Positions 35,770 through 46,133 of a stretch of 61,768 nt of DNA are shown in pieces. The stretch spans positions 1 to 61,768 of the forward strand of contig JACZKP010000106.1 of assembly GCA_014860005.1 (NCBI GenBank), in the 5' to 3' direction. This DNA is from Verrucomicrobiota bacterium. Lineage in GTDB: Bacteria; Verrucomicrobiota; Verrucomicrobiae; Limisphaerales; UBA11358. Numbering within the stretch: position 1 is the stretch's first letter; each line of letters begins with the position of its first letter. The notes beneath the pieces were generated by a model that made no database searches, was not told the origin of the DNA, and saw nothing but the letters and a program-made list of their open reading frames with translations. A program made the position numbers and the translations under genes.

Positions 35770-36690
35770 CTACGCCTGCCCGAGGTGTTGCTTGAAAAAG
35801 GCCACCGTGCGCTCCCAGGCGAGCTGCGCGTTTTTTTCGTCGTACCGGCCGGTCGAGTCGTTGTGGAAGCCGTGGTTGCACCCGGCGTACATGTGCATGG
35901 TGTAATTCACCCTGGCGGCCTTCAAGTCGGCTTCGTATTCCGGCCAGGTATCGTTGACCCGCTTGTCCAGCTCGGCGAGTTGCACCAGCAACGGCGCCTT
36001 GATGTTCTTGCGGACCTCCTTCGCGGCGGGCGTGCCGTAGAAGGGCACACCCGCGTTGAGCGTGTCGGGAATCACGGCGGCCAGCATGTTGACGATGTAG
36101 CCGCCGAAGCAGAAACCGACCGCGCCCAGCTTGCCGTTGCTCAATTCGTGAGTCTTGAGGAACTTTGCCGCCGCGACGAAATCCTGTTCAATTTTGGCGC
36201 GGTCCATCGAGCCTTGCAGCGCGCGGCCCTCATCGTCGTTGCCGGGATAACCGCCCTTGGGATGGAGCGCGTCCGGCGCGAACGCGACGAAGCCCGCCTT
36301 GGCCACGCGGCGAGCAACATCCGCAATGTAGGGATTCAAACCCCGATTCTCATGGATGACCAAGACCGCCGGAGCTTTTCCTTTCAGCGCGGCGGGAGTG
36401 ACGAGATAACCGCGCCCTTCTCCGTGTCCGTTGGGTGACGGAAAGACCGCGTAACGGGCCTTGATGTCCGGGTCGTTGAACGAGACTTGTTCCGCGTTGG
36501 CGTAGTTCGGCATCAGGGTGGCCAGGAGGACGTTCATGGAAAACCCAGCCGCCGCGAGAGTGGCGAGCCGGCTCATAAAGGTGCGCCGGTCAATCAGCCC
36601 ATGCGCATATTCGTCATACCAATCGAACGCCTCCTGCGGGATGGGAGGATGAGGGATGGTTTCGGGAGTGCCGGCTTGCTTCGTGTTCAT
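35770..36690 (-). CDS. Tat-exported dienelactone hydrolase-family protein
   Basis: A 306-residue alpha/beta hydrolase. An N-terminal extension of ~30 residues leads to a twin-arginine motif (DRRTFMSRLATLAAAGF, Arg35-Arg36) and hydrophobic segment, so export is likely although the extension is long. The nucleophile elbow is GFCFGG with Cys194, the dienelactone-hydrolase signature; HENRGLNPYI and CNHGFHND (catalytic His 273 or 276) match the family. Family enzymes hydrolyse lactones or esters; the natural substrate here is unknown. It lies just outside the thrS island and is probably resident. Confidence 0.85.
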   Translation of the reverse strand: MNTKQAGTPETIPHPPIPQEAFDWYDEYAHGLIDRRTFMSRLATLAAAGFSMNVLLATLMPNYANAEQVSFNDPDIKARYAVFPSPNGHGEGRGYLVTPAALKGKAPAVLVIHENRGLNPYIADVARRVAKAGFVAFAPDALHPKGGYPGNDDEGRALQGSMDRAKIEQDFVAAAKFLKTHELSNGKLGAVGFCFGGYIVNMLAAVIPDTLNAGVPFYGTPAAKEVRKNIKAPLLVQLAELDKRVNDTWPEYEADLKAARVNYTMHMYAGCNHGFHNDSTGRYDEKNAQLAWERTVAFFKQHLGQA

Positions 36691-36829
36691 AATGGTTCTT
36701 GGTTCTGGTGATCAACGGTTGCTTGCCCCGATTGTTCAATCAACCAGCCCGCAGGGCAATCCTGATTATCGAGCCATCCATCAGGAACCAACAGGTGACA
36801 ATCTTCGTGTGCGCCGTTAGGATTAGCAC

Positions 36830-37864
36830 ATGAATTTTGTCTTCCGGACATGGCGAAGTCTGACGGTTGTTGCTTTCGTTCTCGGAGTAATCGTGGGAAC
36901 GGGCTGTCGTTCCGCAAATCAGGCGCAGGGGACAGCAACTTCCGGCAATCCCGTTTTCCCCGGCTGGTATGCCGACCCGGAGGGCATTGTATTTGGTGAC
37001 CGCTACTGGATTTATCCAACTTACTCCGCGCCCTACAACCAGCAGGTTTTTCTCGACGCGTTTTCCTCGCCCGACCTCGTCAAGTGGACGAAGCACAGCC
37101 GCATCCTCGACACCAACGCCGTACCTTGGGTGTGGCGGGCGATGTGGGCACCGGCAATTGTGAAGAACAAGGGGAAGTACTTTCTGTTCTTTGCCGGCAA
37201 CGACATTCAGAACAATGAACAAGTCGGCGGCATCGGCGTGGCGGTGGCGGACAAACCCGAAGGACCGTTCAAGGATTACCTGGGCAAACCGCTGATTGAT
37301 AAATTTCACAACGGCGCGCAGCCGATTGACCAGTTCGTTTTCAAGGACAAGGACGGACAGTTCTACATGTATTACGGCGGCTGGCGGCATTGCAACGTGG
37401 CGAAGTTGAAGAAGGATTTTACCGGCTTCGAGCCGTTTGCGGACGGCACGGTCTTCAAGGAAGTCACCCCGCAAGGTTATGTGGAAGGGCCGTTCATGTT
37501 CATCCGCAACGGCAAGTATTACTTCATGTGGTCGGAGGGCGGTTGGACCGGGCCAAATTATTCCGTCGCGTACGCCATCGCGGATTCGCCCCTCGGGCCG
37601 TTCAAACGCATCGGCAAGATTCTTCAACAGGACCCGACAGTGGCGACGGGTGCGGGACATCACTCCGTGATTCAACTGCCCGGCAAGGATGTTTACTACA
37701 TCGTCTATCACCGCCGACCGCTGGGCGAGAAAGATGGAAATCATCGCGTGACGTGCATAGACCGGATGGAATTCGACGAACAAGGTTTCATCAAACCGGT
37801 GAAAATCACATTTGAAGGCGTGGAACGGCAACCGTTGCGCCGGGGAATATGGTCCCGGTACTGA
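36830..37864 (+). CDS. GH43-family glycoside hydrolase, lipoprotein
   Basis: A 344-residue five-bladed beta-propeller enzyme with a lipoprotein signal (VGTGC, Cys26). The three acidic residues of the GH43 active site are visible: Asp49 in GWYADPEG, Asp167 in QPIDQFVF and Glu219 in GYVEGPFMF. Family members act on arabinose- or xylose-containing polysaccharides. The cytoplasmic xylulokinase at 4.4-5.9 kb could use the released xylose, though the genes are far apart. It converges with a sulfatase gene 23 bases away. Confidence 0.88.
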   Translation: MNFVFRTWRSLTVVAFVLGVIVGTGCRSANQAQGTATSGNPVFPGWYADPEGIVFGDRYWIYPTYSAPYNQQVFLDAFSSPDLVKWTKHSRILDTNAVPWVWRAMWAPAIVKNKGKYFLFFAGNDIQNNEQVGGIGVAVADKPEGPFKDYLGKPLIDKFHNGAQPIDQFVFKDKDGQFYMYYGGWRHCNVAKLKKDFTGFEPFADGTVFKEVTPQGYVEGPFMFIRNGKYYFMWSEGGWTGPNYSVAYAIADSPLGPFKRIGKILQQDPTVATGAGHHSVIQLPGKDVYYIVYHRRPLGEKDGNHRVTCIDRMEFDEQGFIKPVKITFEGVERQPLRRGIWSRY

Positions 37865-37887
37865 AAAAAAGTGCGGGGCGTCTCGGG

Positions 37888-39276
37888 TCAATAATTCTTG
37901 AAAGGTCCCCTCGGCTCGGCGGCATCCATTTCCTTTTTCCAGGCGGCGAATTGGGACTTCAGGCGATGGAGGACCCCGGGTTTTTCGGAAGACAGATCGT
38001 GCTGTTCCGAATTATCCTGTGAGAGATCAAACAGCCCGCCGGTTTGCCCCATGTCCACCCATTTGTAATTTCCGAGGCGGGCCGCTTTGAACTGCCGGCG
38101 TTCCCAGAACATTTCAGTGCGGGGTGATTTCACCCGGCCTTGCAGCACGGGCAGCATGTTGAAGCCGTCCAGGATGACGCCTTCGGGTGGTTTGGCGCCG
38201 GCTGCCGCAATCAGGGTGGGGAAGATTTCCAAGGCGGTCAGAAATTCATCGGTGACGCCGCCGGCCGGGAGCTGGCCGGGCCAGCGCGCAATGAACGGAA
38301 CCCGAACGCCGCCTTCCCACAAATCCGCCTTGTACCCGCGCAACGGTGCGTTGTCGCCAATTCTGCCCGCGCCGTTGTCGGACAGGAAGAGGACCAGCGT
38401 GTCGCGCTCCAGTTCGAGGGCTTGGAGCATGTCCAGCAACTCTCCAATCGCCGCGTCCATGCTTGTGATGGCGGCCATGTATTTGGCGCGGTTGGTAGCC
38501 CGTGCGGTCCTGGCTGGCGGATAAAGCGCCACGACTTCTTCGGGGGCTTGATAGCTGTCCTTCTGCAAATTGGCGGCGGTGTGCGGCGCGTTGAAGGCCA
38601 GATAGAGGAAGAACGGACGGTCTTGGTTTTGCCGCACAAATGACCCGGCCTCCCGGCGGAACAGGTCCGTGGCATAACCGCTTTCCGTAATGTCCTCGTT
38701 GCCGCGCATCAAAGCAGGAATCCCGTAACGCTCGTGCGTCCAGTAATCAATGCCCGTGTTGGCGAAGCCGTAATAAAAGTCGAAGCCGCGCTGCAACGGC
38801 AGGAAGCGCCTGGCGCGTCCGCCATCCCATTTGCCAATCGCCCCGGTGCGGTAGCCGGCCTGGCCGAGCACCTGAGCAAGGGTGACTTCGCGCAAATCCA
38901 TGCCGAGCGTCATCTCCGGCGAAAACGGATAATCGTTGGTGGTGTATTGATGGCCGTAATTGACCATGTCGTTGCGAATCATGTCGTAGAGGCCGTGGCG
39001 TTGTGGATAACGTCCCGTCAGCAGGCTGGCGCGTGACGGCGTGCAAGCCGGCCAGGTGACATAAAAACTGGTGGCACGAATGCCTTCCCGCGCCAGGCGG
39101 TCCAGATTTGGCGTTTTGACTTCTTCACCGCCGAAACAGCCCAGGTCCCGATAGCCTTGGTCGTCGCTGACGATCAGCAGAATGTTTGGGGGCCGGTTCC
39201 CGGCGGCAATGCCCGTCTGAAGCATCACTGCGAGAATGAACAACAGCGGCAGGAGCATTCGCGATTTCCAATTCAT
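37888..39276 (-). CDS. Exported type I sulfatase
   Basis: The ATG at 39276 gives a signal peptide (MNWKSRMLLPLLFILAVMLQ, cut near AAG) and a 462-residue protein. The calcium-binding Asp pair is in IVSDDQGYRDLG (38-39) and the formylglycine site is CTPSR (78-82), so the Cys-type modification by a formylglycine-generating enzyme is needed. Further motifs (FLSDNGAGR; GYKADLWEGGVRVPF) are typical of family S1 sulfatases. It likely desulfates polysaccharides in the periplasm, in keeping with the GH43 and GH172 enzymes nearby. Confidence 0.93.
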   Translation of the reverse strand: MNWKSRMLLPLLFILAVMLQTGIAAGNRPPNILLIVSDDQGYRDLGCFGGEEVKTPNLDRLAREGIRATSFYVTWPACTPSRASLLTGRYPQRHGLYDMIRNDMVNYGHQYTTNDYPFSPEMTLGMDLREVTLAQVLGQAGYRTGAIGKWDGGRARRFLPLQRGFDFYYGFANTGIDYWTHERYGIPALMRGNEDITESGYATDLFRREAGSFVRQNQDRPFFLYLAFNAPHTAANLQKDSYQAPEEVVALYPPARTARATNRAKYMAAITSMDAAIGELLDMLQALELERDTLVLFLSDNGAGRIGDNAPLRGYKADLWEGGVRVPFIARWPGQLPAGGVTDEFLTALEIFPTLIAAAGAKPPEGVILDGFNMLPVLQGRVKSPRTEMFWERRQFKAARLGNYKWVDMGQTGGLFDLSQDNSEQHDLSSEKPGVLHRLKSQFAAWKKEMDAAEPRGPFKNY

Positions 39277-39511
39277 CTTGCGAGTTGATTTGGTGGAACC
39301 ATTGGGTTTTACCTGGTTGGAAGCAATTGTGCTTCCCAGGCGGATCACGGTGCAACGATCGCCCGCTAGATTACTCGCGAGCCGGGAGTTCGTCCAGAGA
39401 CTCGTCTGGAATTCATCGCCGCGCGCACATTGATCCGCTCCTGAGCAAGTGCTTGACGACCCAAGGCAATGTCGTTACGCCATGTCCCGACCAGCAGCCG
39501 GAAGACCGCCT

Positions 39512-41029
39512 ATGAAATCAGCCATGCTTGCCTTGGATCAGGGAACCACCAGTTCACGCGCCATTGTTTTTGATCACGCGGGCGCCATCCGCGCCGCAGC
39601 TCAAAGAGAGTTTCAACAAATCTACCCGCAAGCCGGTTGGGTCGAGCATGACCCCCGTGAAATCTGGCAAACGCAAATGGACACTGCCAAAGAGGCGCTG
39701 GCCACGGCCGGTTTGACAGCCGCGAACATTGCCGCCATCGGCATCACCAATCAGCGCGAAACCACGCTGCTCTGGGATCGGCGCACGGGCGAGCCGGTGC
39801 ATAACGCCATCGTCTGGCAGGACCGGCGCACCGCAAAGTTTTGCGACGACTTGAAACGCGCCGGTCATGCGGAATTGGTTCAGCGGAAGACGGGGCTGGT
39901 GATTGACGCCTATTTCTCGGGCAGCAAACTGCGCTGGCTGTTGGATCATGTGCCGGGCGCACGCGAACGCGCACAACGGGGCGAACTGGCGTTTGGCACC
40001 GTGGACACCTGGCTGCTCTGGAATTTGAGCGGCGGCGCGCTTCACGTCACCGACCCGAGCAACGCGTCGCGGACCATGTTGTTCAACCTGGACGGCAAAT
40101 GGGACGAGGAGTTATTGCGGTTGTTGGACGTACCGCAGGAAGTGCTGCCCAAGGTTTGTTCGTCGAGCGAAGTTTATGGCGAAACCGCGGCCGGCGTGTT
40201 TGATGCGCCCATTCCGATTGGCGGCATTGCCGGCGACCAGCAAGCCGCGTTGTTCGGGCAGAATTGTTTTTCCCGCGGTCTGGCCAAGAACACTTACGGC
40301 ACGGGTTGTTTCATGCTGATGAACATCGGCCCGGAACCCACTTTGTCGAAACACCAGTTGCTCACCACGGTGGCATGGCAGGTGGGCGGACAAACGGATT
40401 TTGCGCTGGAAGGCAGCATCTTCATCGGCGGCGCCGTGGTGCAATGGTTGCGGGACGGCTTGGGCCTCATCAAATCCTCGGCTGAGATTGAAGCCCTCGC
40501 CGGCTCGGTGCCGGATTGCGGCGGGGTATATCTGGTCCCCGCCTTCGCCGGTTTGGGCGCGCCGCATTGGGATCAGTATGCCCGCGGCACAATCACCGGG
40601 CTGACGCGCGGCACCACGACCGGACATATCGCCCGCGCGGCCCTGGAGGGAATTGCGTTTCAGGTGGCCGACGTGCTCGAAGTGATGAACCGCGATTCCG
40701 GCGTGGTGATGAACGAACTGCGCGTGGATGGCGGCGCCTCGGTTAATAATCTCCTGATGCAGTTTCAGGCGGACATGCTGCAAGTGCCGGTGGTGCGCCC
40801 CAAGGTGGTTGAAACCACGGCCCTCGGCGCCGCCTATCTCGGCGGACTGGCGGCCGGTTTTTGGAAGGATCGCGACGAAGTCACGCGGTCCTGGCAGGCG
40901 GATCGCACCTTTGCGCCGCGCATGAGCGCCGATGAAGCGGCTCATCGCCGCAGTCGTTGGGCCGAGGCGCTGAACCGCGCCCGCGATTGGGAGGAACGCT
41001 CCACCGTGAAAGCAACCGCAAACCTTTGA
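39512..41029 (+). CDS. glpK: Glycerol kinase
   Basis: The ATG at 39512 ([20 protein letters not shown]) starts at the first FGGY strand. The 505-residue length is typical. Glycerol-specific features are seen: [18 protein letters not shown], the [11 protein letters not shown] substrate segment, and [14 protein letters not shown]. The enzyme makes glycerol 3-phosphate in the cytoplasm. It is followed 16 bases later by the glycerol facilitator gene, forming a glpK-glpF operon in the reverse of the usual order. Confidence 0.95.
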   Translation: MKSAMLALDQGTTSSRAIVFDHAGAIRAAAQREFQQIYPQAGWVEHDPREIWQTQMDTAKEALATAGLTAANIAAIGITNQRETTLLWDRRTGEPVHNAIVWQDRRTAKFCDDLKRAGHAELVQRKTGLVIDAYFSGSKLRWLLDHVPGARERAQRGELAFGTVDTWLLWNLSGGALHVTDPSNASRTMLFNLDGKWDEELLRLLDVPQEVLPKVCSSSEVYGETAAGVFDAPIPIGGIAGDQQAALFGQNCFSRGLAKNTYGTGCFMLMNIGPEPTLSKHQLLTTVAWQVGGQTDFALEGSIFIGGAVVQWLRDGLGLIKSSAEIEALAGSVPDCGGVYLVPAFAGLGAPHWDQYARGTITGLTRGTTTGHIARAALEGIAFQVADVLEVMNRDSGVVMNELRVDGGASVNNLLMQFQADMLQVPVVRPKVVETTALGAAYLGGLAAGFWKDRDEVTRSWQADRTFAPRMSADEAAHRRSRWAEALNRARDWEERSTVKATANL

Positions 41030-41045
41030 TTCAACTGAACCCGCT

Positions 41046-41792
41046 ATGAATCCTTACCTTGCTGAATTCATCGGCACCGCGTTGCTCGTCGTCTTTGGCA
41101 ACGGTGTCGTGGCGAACGTGGTGCTGGCGCGCACCAAGGGTAACAATTCCGGGTGGATTGTGATTACGGCGGGCTGGGCTTTTGCCGTGTTCATTGGCGC
41201 GTTCTGCGCAGCGCCGTTTAGCGGGGCGCACATCAATCCGGCGGTCACGATTGCTTTGGCCGTCGCCGGGAAGCTGGCCGCCAGCAAGGTGGCCGGTTAC
41301 CTCCTGGCGCAAATGCTGGGCGGAATCGTCGGCGGTGCGCTGGTGTTCTTTTTTTATCGCGAACATTTCAAGGTCTCAGATAACGCGGACGCGAAGCTGG
41401 CCTGTTTCTGCACCGCACCCAACATCCGCAAAATACCGCAGGCATTGTTCTGTGAAGTCTTTGGCACCTTCGTGCTCATCCTGCCCATCTTTCTCATGAC
41501 GGAACCGACGGTAAGACTGGCGGTGGGTGCGGACGCGGTCGAAACGCCCATCGGCCTGGGCACAATTGGCCTGATCCCTGTGGCGCTGCTGGTGTTTGGC
41601 ATCGGCCTATCCCTGGGCGGCACGACCGGCTACGCGATCAATCCCGCCCGGGATCTTGGTCCACGAATTGCCCACGCGCTCCTGCCAGTGCCGGGAAAAA
41701 GGACCAGCGATTGGCCTTACGCCTGGGTACCGGTGGTGGGTCCGGTCATCGGTGCGCTGCTGGCCGCGTTGGTACACTCACTCCTGCGTTGA
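41046..41792 (+). CDS. glpF: Glycerol uptake facilitator (aquaglyceroporin)
   Basis: A 248-residue MIP-family channel with six membrane helices and both NPA boxes: HINPAVTIA (64-66) and YAINPARDLGPR (199-201). The Asp after the second NPA (NPARD) is the hallmark of glycerol facilitators as opposed to water-only aquaporins. It passes glycerol across the cytoplasmic membrane, where GlpK traps it by phosphorylation. The two genes are 16 bases apart and almost surely one operon. Confidence 0.95.
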   Translation: MNPYLAEFIGTALLVVFGNGVVANVVLARTKGNNSGWIVITAGWAFAVFIGAFCAAPFSGAHINPAVTIALAVAGKLAASKVAGYLLAQMLGGIVGGALVFFFYREHFKVSDNADAKLACFCTAPNIRKIPQALFCEVFGTFVLILPIFLMTEPTVRLAVGADAVETPIGLGTIGLIPVALLVFGIGLSLGGTTGYAINPARDLGPRIAHALLPVPGKRTSDWPYAWVPVVGPVIGALLAALVHSLLR

Positions 41793-42380
41793 CCGACAGC
41801 GGCGCAGCAATTGTCGCCGGGACCTCAGCCACACCTTGCACCAGTTCTCCGTGTAAGCTCGACATCTTGTCGCAGTGGGCCGCTTCTGCTCAGACCCAGG
41901 GCCACCCAAGTCGCCCGTTCATAAGCCCGTGACTGAACTGAACTCTGCCTGTAACGCAATCTCCCAGCGTTCCTTGTGTCGTGACTCGGATGCCGTTTGC
42001 AGTTAAACAAGACGAACCTCCCTTCATCCAATGCCAGCACGCCCTCTCCGTCCGATTCGACAGATGCCGGAACCGACACACCTCCGCCAGTTGCTCCCGC
42101 AACTTCAACTTCGGATTGAGCAGGAATTTCCCCAACGACCTCTCGCCCGCGGGAGCGGGAGAAACGGAAGGCCGAACTTCGGCTGGCAGCAGGCCGCGCG
42201 AAGGCTTGGAAGGCCAGGGCGTCATTGTCGCTTTTCCCGGATTGATATTGCCCCGAAGATTTCAGAAAGACCCCACTGGACAAGCCTAAACCTCGATCTT
42301 AAGCTCCTAGCGTATGAAGGCGATAACACCCAATCCTGTCGTTCAATCAAACTGTTCAAGTTAGGCCACTAACACGCGCC
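41793..42380. other. Intergenic, nothing recognised
   Basis: About 590 bases after glpF. Open frames exist on both strands but none resembles a protein, and they overlap one another. Short GC-rich palindromic text (CTCTCGCCCGCGGGAGCGGGAGA region near 42140) suggests decayed repeat material. Confidence 0.45.
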
Positions 42381-42758
42381 ATGAACTCTGAACACCCAGA
42401 ACGAGGTCGAGACCCGCGATTTCTGTTTTCGTGCGTGTTGCTCTTGTTGACGCTCGCAGGGTTCGTCTTTTGTTTGTTCTACGCACGCCCTTCAACCGCG
42501 TTCATCCTTGCGTCGCTCATTCCCGCTGCGCTGGCTCTTGTCACACATGTTTACCGCCTGTACCGGCCATCACAGCCGTTGGATATTTTGGTTATCGTCT
42601 GGCTCGTTCTGGGTATTGGAGTGGTCAAGGCGTGGATTCCAAATGTAGGGAGTTGGGAGACATGGTTGTTCTACTGCTTTGCTCTGGCATTGATTTCGGC
42701 GAGCACCGTTGTTGTATTAGTGAGGCAGCAGAGGAGATTGCATGACGACGTGGCCTAA
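42381..42758 (+). CDS. Small membrane protein of unknown function
   Basis: A 125-residue protein with four likely membrane helices (about residues 14-31, 37-54, 64-80 and 88-110), e.g. FSCVLLLLTLAGFVFCLFYA. The final ~15 residues are charged (RQQRRLHDD). I recognise no family and the genomic neighbours give no clue. Regular hydrophobic periodicity supports a real membrane protein. Confidence 0.6.
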   Translation: MNSEHPERGRDPRFLFSCVLLLLTLAGFVFCLFYARPSTAFILASLIPAALALVTHVYRLYRPSQPLDILVIVWLVLGIGVVKAWIPNVGSWETWLFYCFALALISASTVVVLVRQQRRLHDDVA

Positions 42759-43092
42759 TCGCCAAAGGATTGGAAAGGATTGAGGCACGGAGTGGTGGTT
42801 GCCTTGTCTGAAAATGTGATCGCGCCGAGCGTCCTTTCCATCCGGCTTGCCCCGTGGGAAAGCGAGGGGTGAAGTCCCGGACGAGCCATACGAGTAGTTG
42901 TGTTTCGCTTGCCCTGCGCAGGCTCGGTGGATTTTCCCACGGGGTGAATTGAACCCGCCCCGTAAAAGCCTGCGGCTCACGGGGCAGGCCCATAGAATTC
43001 TGCTGTAGCCGTCCGCCCCGCAAAACAAGTCGGAACAGGGATCGAGTTGCGGAAGTCGGGTCAATTTCCCCGGCCAATGGCAGCGGGTGGTC
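42759..43092. repeat. Intergenic region with long-range inverted repeat
   Basis: CCCCGTGGGAAA (42850-42861) and its near-perfect complement TTTTCCCACGGGG (42932-42944) are about 70 bases apart, and a second small hairpin (CCCCGTAAAAGCC...CACGGGG) follows around 42957-42984. No gene is evident. It may be the remnant of a dispersed repeat. Confidence 0.5.
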
Positions 43093-43779
43093 TTACAAGC
43101 TGAACAAACCCCACAACACCTGCGCAACCTTATTGGCCGTGCGCGGACGCAGGCGAGTTGACGGCTGAAGTTCCTTACCCAGCCAGGGAAACTCGCAAAT
43201 CCGGTCAGCCGCAAAAAACTCGGCCAGCAGCCGGGCATTGCCACGAGTCGCGGCGTCGCTTTTGGGCGGCGACATCAACACCACGCGCGCTCGATGTCGT
43301 GTGCGAACCGGCAACGCGTCGAGCACCAACCGGGCTTGATTTACCGCACCCAGCCGGTTCGGGCAGACGATCAAGGGCAACGCTCGCAATTCCATGATTA
43401 AATCTCGCGAGTCAAAATCCTCACCCAGCGGACTGAGCAATCCGCCAGCGCCTTCCACCACCACCCATTCAAATCGCTGACTTACGGCGCGAACATGCTT
43501 TACCACTTGCGGCAATTGCACGCGCCGGGATTCCTTTCTGGCGGCCAGCAGCGGCGCCAGCGGTGCGCGAAAATGCCAGGGATTGACTTCATCGAGCGAG
43601 AGCACATTGCCGGCGTCGGTGCGCAGGGCACGCGCATCATCACGTCCGCCGGAACAAAGCGGTTTGAGTCCAACCACGCGACACCCCTGGCGGCGCAAAT
43701 GTTGCACCAGATGCGCGGCGAACACCGTTTTGCCCGCGCCGGTATCTGTTCCCGTAACAAAGATGACTGGCGGTTTCAT
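43093..43779 (-). CDS. bioD: Dethiobiotin synthetase
   Basis: The ATG at 43779 (MKPPVIFVTGTDTGAGKT) puts the P-loop at the N-terminus (GTDTGAGKT, 10-18), as in all BioD proteins; the open frame upstream is non-homologous. The 228-residue enzyme also has GLKPLCSGGRDDA and VVEGAGGLLSPL. It forms dethiobiotin from diaminopelargonate, CO2 and ATP. No other biotin gene is adjacent, so the pathway genes are probably split. Confidence 0.93.
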   Translation of the reverse strand: MKPPVIFVTGTDTGAGKTVFAAHLVQHLRRQGCRVVGLKPLCSGGRDDARALRTDAGNVLSLDEVNPWHFRAPLAPLLAARKESRRVQLPQVVKHVRAVSQRFEWVVVEGAGGLLSPLGEDFDSRDLIMELRALPLIVCPNRLGAVNQARLVLDALPVRTRHRARVVLMSPPKSDAATRGNARLLAEFFAADRICEFPWLGKELQPSTRLRPRTANKVAQVLWGLFSL

Positions 43780-43910
43780 CGGCGCAGAGCGAACACCAAT
43801 CGCTGGGTGGAGGCGATAAAAATCAATTCCCCTGCCCGGCAGGTTCGCACTGCTGCTGCCGAGTTTTCTGTCGCCTTGGCGGTGCATCGTCATTAGGCTG
43901 CCGCCCGCGT

Positions 43911-45983
43911 ATGAAAATTCCCTGTATCACTTTTGCCGCATTAACGCTGGTTCTCACGGCGCATGCCGACGAAGGCATGTGGCTCTTCAATCAGCCACCG
44001 CGCGATTTGTTGCGCGAGCGCTACCAATTCGACGCCACAGACGCATGGCTCGAGCACTTGCAGAAATCTTCCGTGCGCTTCAACTCCGGCGGCTCGGGCA
44101 GTTTCGTGAGCGAAGACGGATTACTGATTTCCAATCATCACGTCGGCGCGGACGCGATTCAGAAACTCAGCACCCAGGAAAAGAATCTGCTCCGCGACGG
44201 CTTCCACGCGCGCAAGCCGGAACAGGAACTGAAATGCCTCGACCTCGAACTCAACGTGCTCCAGGAAATCGAGGACGTCACCGCGCGCATCAACGCCGCC
44301 GTGCCCAAGGATGCCGACCCCGCCGCTGCCTTCGCCGCGCGGCGCAAGATCATCGCTGAGATTGAAAAGGAATCGCAGGATCGCACCGGGATGCGGTCGG
44401 ATGTCGTCACGCTCTGGCAGGGTGGCGCGTATCATCTTTACCGTTTCAAGCGCTACACCGACGTGCGGCTCGTGTTCGCGCCCGAACAGCAAGCTGCGTT
44501 TTTCGGTGGCGACGTGGACAACTTTGAGTTTCCGCGCTTTGATCTGGACGTCGCGTTCTTCCGGGCTTACGAAAACGGCAGGCCCGCGAAGGTGGAACAT
44601 TTTCTCCGCTTCTCGCCCAAGGGCGCGCAGGACGGCGAACTGGTTTTTGTTTCCGGTCATCCCGGGCGAACCAGCCGGCTGCTGACGGTCGCGGAACTGG
44701 AACACCAGCGCGACCAGGCACTGCCGCTGCGGCTCAATACGCTTAATCGGCTGGAAGTGCTGCTTGGCAATTGGGCGGCGCGCAGTGAGGAGAATTCGCG
44801 TCGCGCGCACGATGATTTCCTCGGCGTGCAAAACGCGCGCAAGGCGCTCAATGGAAAACTGGCCGGCCTGCTCGATCCGGAGTTGTTCGCCGGAAAAGTC
44901 GCCGCCGAATCGGATTTCAAAGCCAAACTGGCCGGCAAGCCGGAATTCGCCGAGGCGCTCGCGGCCTATGACAAGATTGCTGAAGCCACGCAAATTCTTG
45001 CGGCGCAGAGCATCCGCAGCGGCCTGCTGGAAGGCGGTCAGGCGTTTCGCAGCGACAGCTTCGGCATCGCCCGCACGCTGTTGCGCGCCGGTGATGAATT
45101 GCCCAAACCCAACGGCGAGCGATTGCGTGAGTTCACCGATTCCGGCAAGGAATCTTTGGAGTTGAGTCTGTTTTCCCAAAAACCCATCTACGCAGATCTG
45201 GAAATCCTTTTACTGGCCGATGCGTTGACCTTTACCGCCGGTCAACTCGGCAGCGACGACGCGCTCGTTAAGCAAATCCTTGCGGGCAAATCGCCCCGCG
45301 AGCGCGCGGCGGAATTGATTCAAGGCACGAAGGTGCGCGACGTTGCTTTCCGCAAACAGCTTTATCAAGGCGGCGCCAGCGCGGTGGCAGCGGCGAAGGA
45401 TCCGATGATTGAACTGGCGCGCTTGGTGGACGCGGAATCCCGGGCGTTGCGCAAAGTATCGGAAGCCCAGGGCGAGACCAGGCAGCAGGCGCACGCCGCC
45501 ATCTCGCGCGCCCGCAACGCGCTGCTCGGCACGACGGGTTATCCGGACGCCACCTTCACGCTGCGGCTGGCGTTTGGCACGGTGAAAGGCTACGAGGAAG
45601 ACAGCCAATCCGTGCCGCCGCTCACCACGATTGCCGGCCTCTACGAGCGCGCGAAAGAAATGAACTACAAACCGCCGTTCGATCTTCCGCAGTCCTGGGT
45701 GAAACGCAAATCGCGGCTCGATCTCCAGACGCCTTACAACTTTGTGAGCACGGTGGACATCATTGGCGGCAACTCCGGCAGTCCGGTGGTGAATCGCGCG
45801 GGCGAATTCGTGGGCATCATCTTCGACGGCACGTTGTCGAGCCTGTCCTGGGATTACGCCTTCAGCGACAAACAAGGCCGCGCCACCTCCGTCCATTCGG
45901 CGGCAATTCTGGAGGCTTTGCAGAAAGTTTACCGTACCAAGGAACTCATGCGGGAGCTGAGGGTTGGGAGATTGGACCGCTAG
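43911..45983 (+). CDS. S46-family peptidase (DPP7/DPP11-like)
   Basis: A 690-residue exported peptidase with a signal peptide ending at THADEG-like LTAHADEG. It begins with the family hallmark DEGMWLFNQPP. The catalytic His is in ISNHHVGADA (His76 or 77) and the serine in GGNSGSPVVN (Ser622), inside a chymotrypsin-like double barrel with a helical insertion. S46 enzymes remove dipeptides from the N-terminus of oligopeptides in the periplasm. The length is close to the family norm (~700). It likely feeds on peptides together with the amidohydrolases of this region. Confidence 0.92.
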   Translation: MKIPCITFAALTLVLTAHADEGMWLFNQPPRDLLRERYQFDATDAWLEHLQKSSVRFNSGGSGSFVSEDGLLISNHHVGADAIQKLSTQEKNLLRDGFHARKPEQELKCLDLELNVLQEIEDVTARINAAVPKDADPAAAFAARRKIIAEIEKESQDRTGMRSDVVTLWQGGAYHLYRFKRYTDVRLVFAPEQQAAFFGGDVDNFEFPRFDLDVAFFRAYENGRPAKVEHFLRFSPKGAQDGELVFVSGHPGRTSRLLTVAELEHQRDQALPLRLNTLNRLEVLLGNWAARSEENSRRAHDDFLGVQNARKALNGKLAGLLDPELFAGKVAAESDFKAKLAGKPEFAEALAAYDKIAEATQILAAQSIRSGLLEGGQAFRSDSFGIARTLLRAGDELPKPNGERLREFTDSGKESLELSLFSQKPIYADLEILLLADALTFTAGQLGSDDALVKQILAGKSPRERAAELIQGTKVRDVAFRKQLYQGGASAVAAAKDPMIELARLVDAESRALRKVSEAQGETRQQAHAAISRARNALLGTTGYPDATFTLRLAFGTVKGYEEDSQSVPPLTTIAGLYERAKEMNYKPPFDLPQSWVKRKSRLDLQTPYNFVSTVDIIGGNSGSPVVNRAGEFVGIIFDGTLSSLSWDYAFSDKQGRATSVHSAAILEALQKVYRTKELMRELRVGRLDR

Positions 45984-46133
45984 CCCTATTTCACAACGCG
46001 GCGAAGCCGCAACCAAAGCGCGGGCCGGAGGAAACCGCAGAGACGCGAACCACGCGGAGCTTTTTCGATGCGGTTCATTCTCTGTGTCCATCGCCGTGCT
46101 CTCTCCAGCATCGCGCAATTCTGAGAAGATTTT

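Noticed and set aside
41825..42289. Open frames of 100-150 codons on both strands after glpF
   Set aside because: Low-complexity Arg/Pro/Ser-rich translations without family features; they overlap each other.
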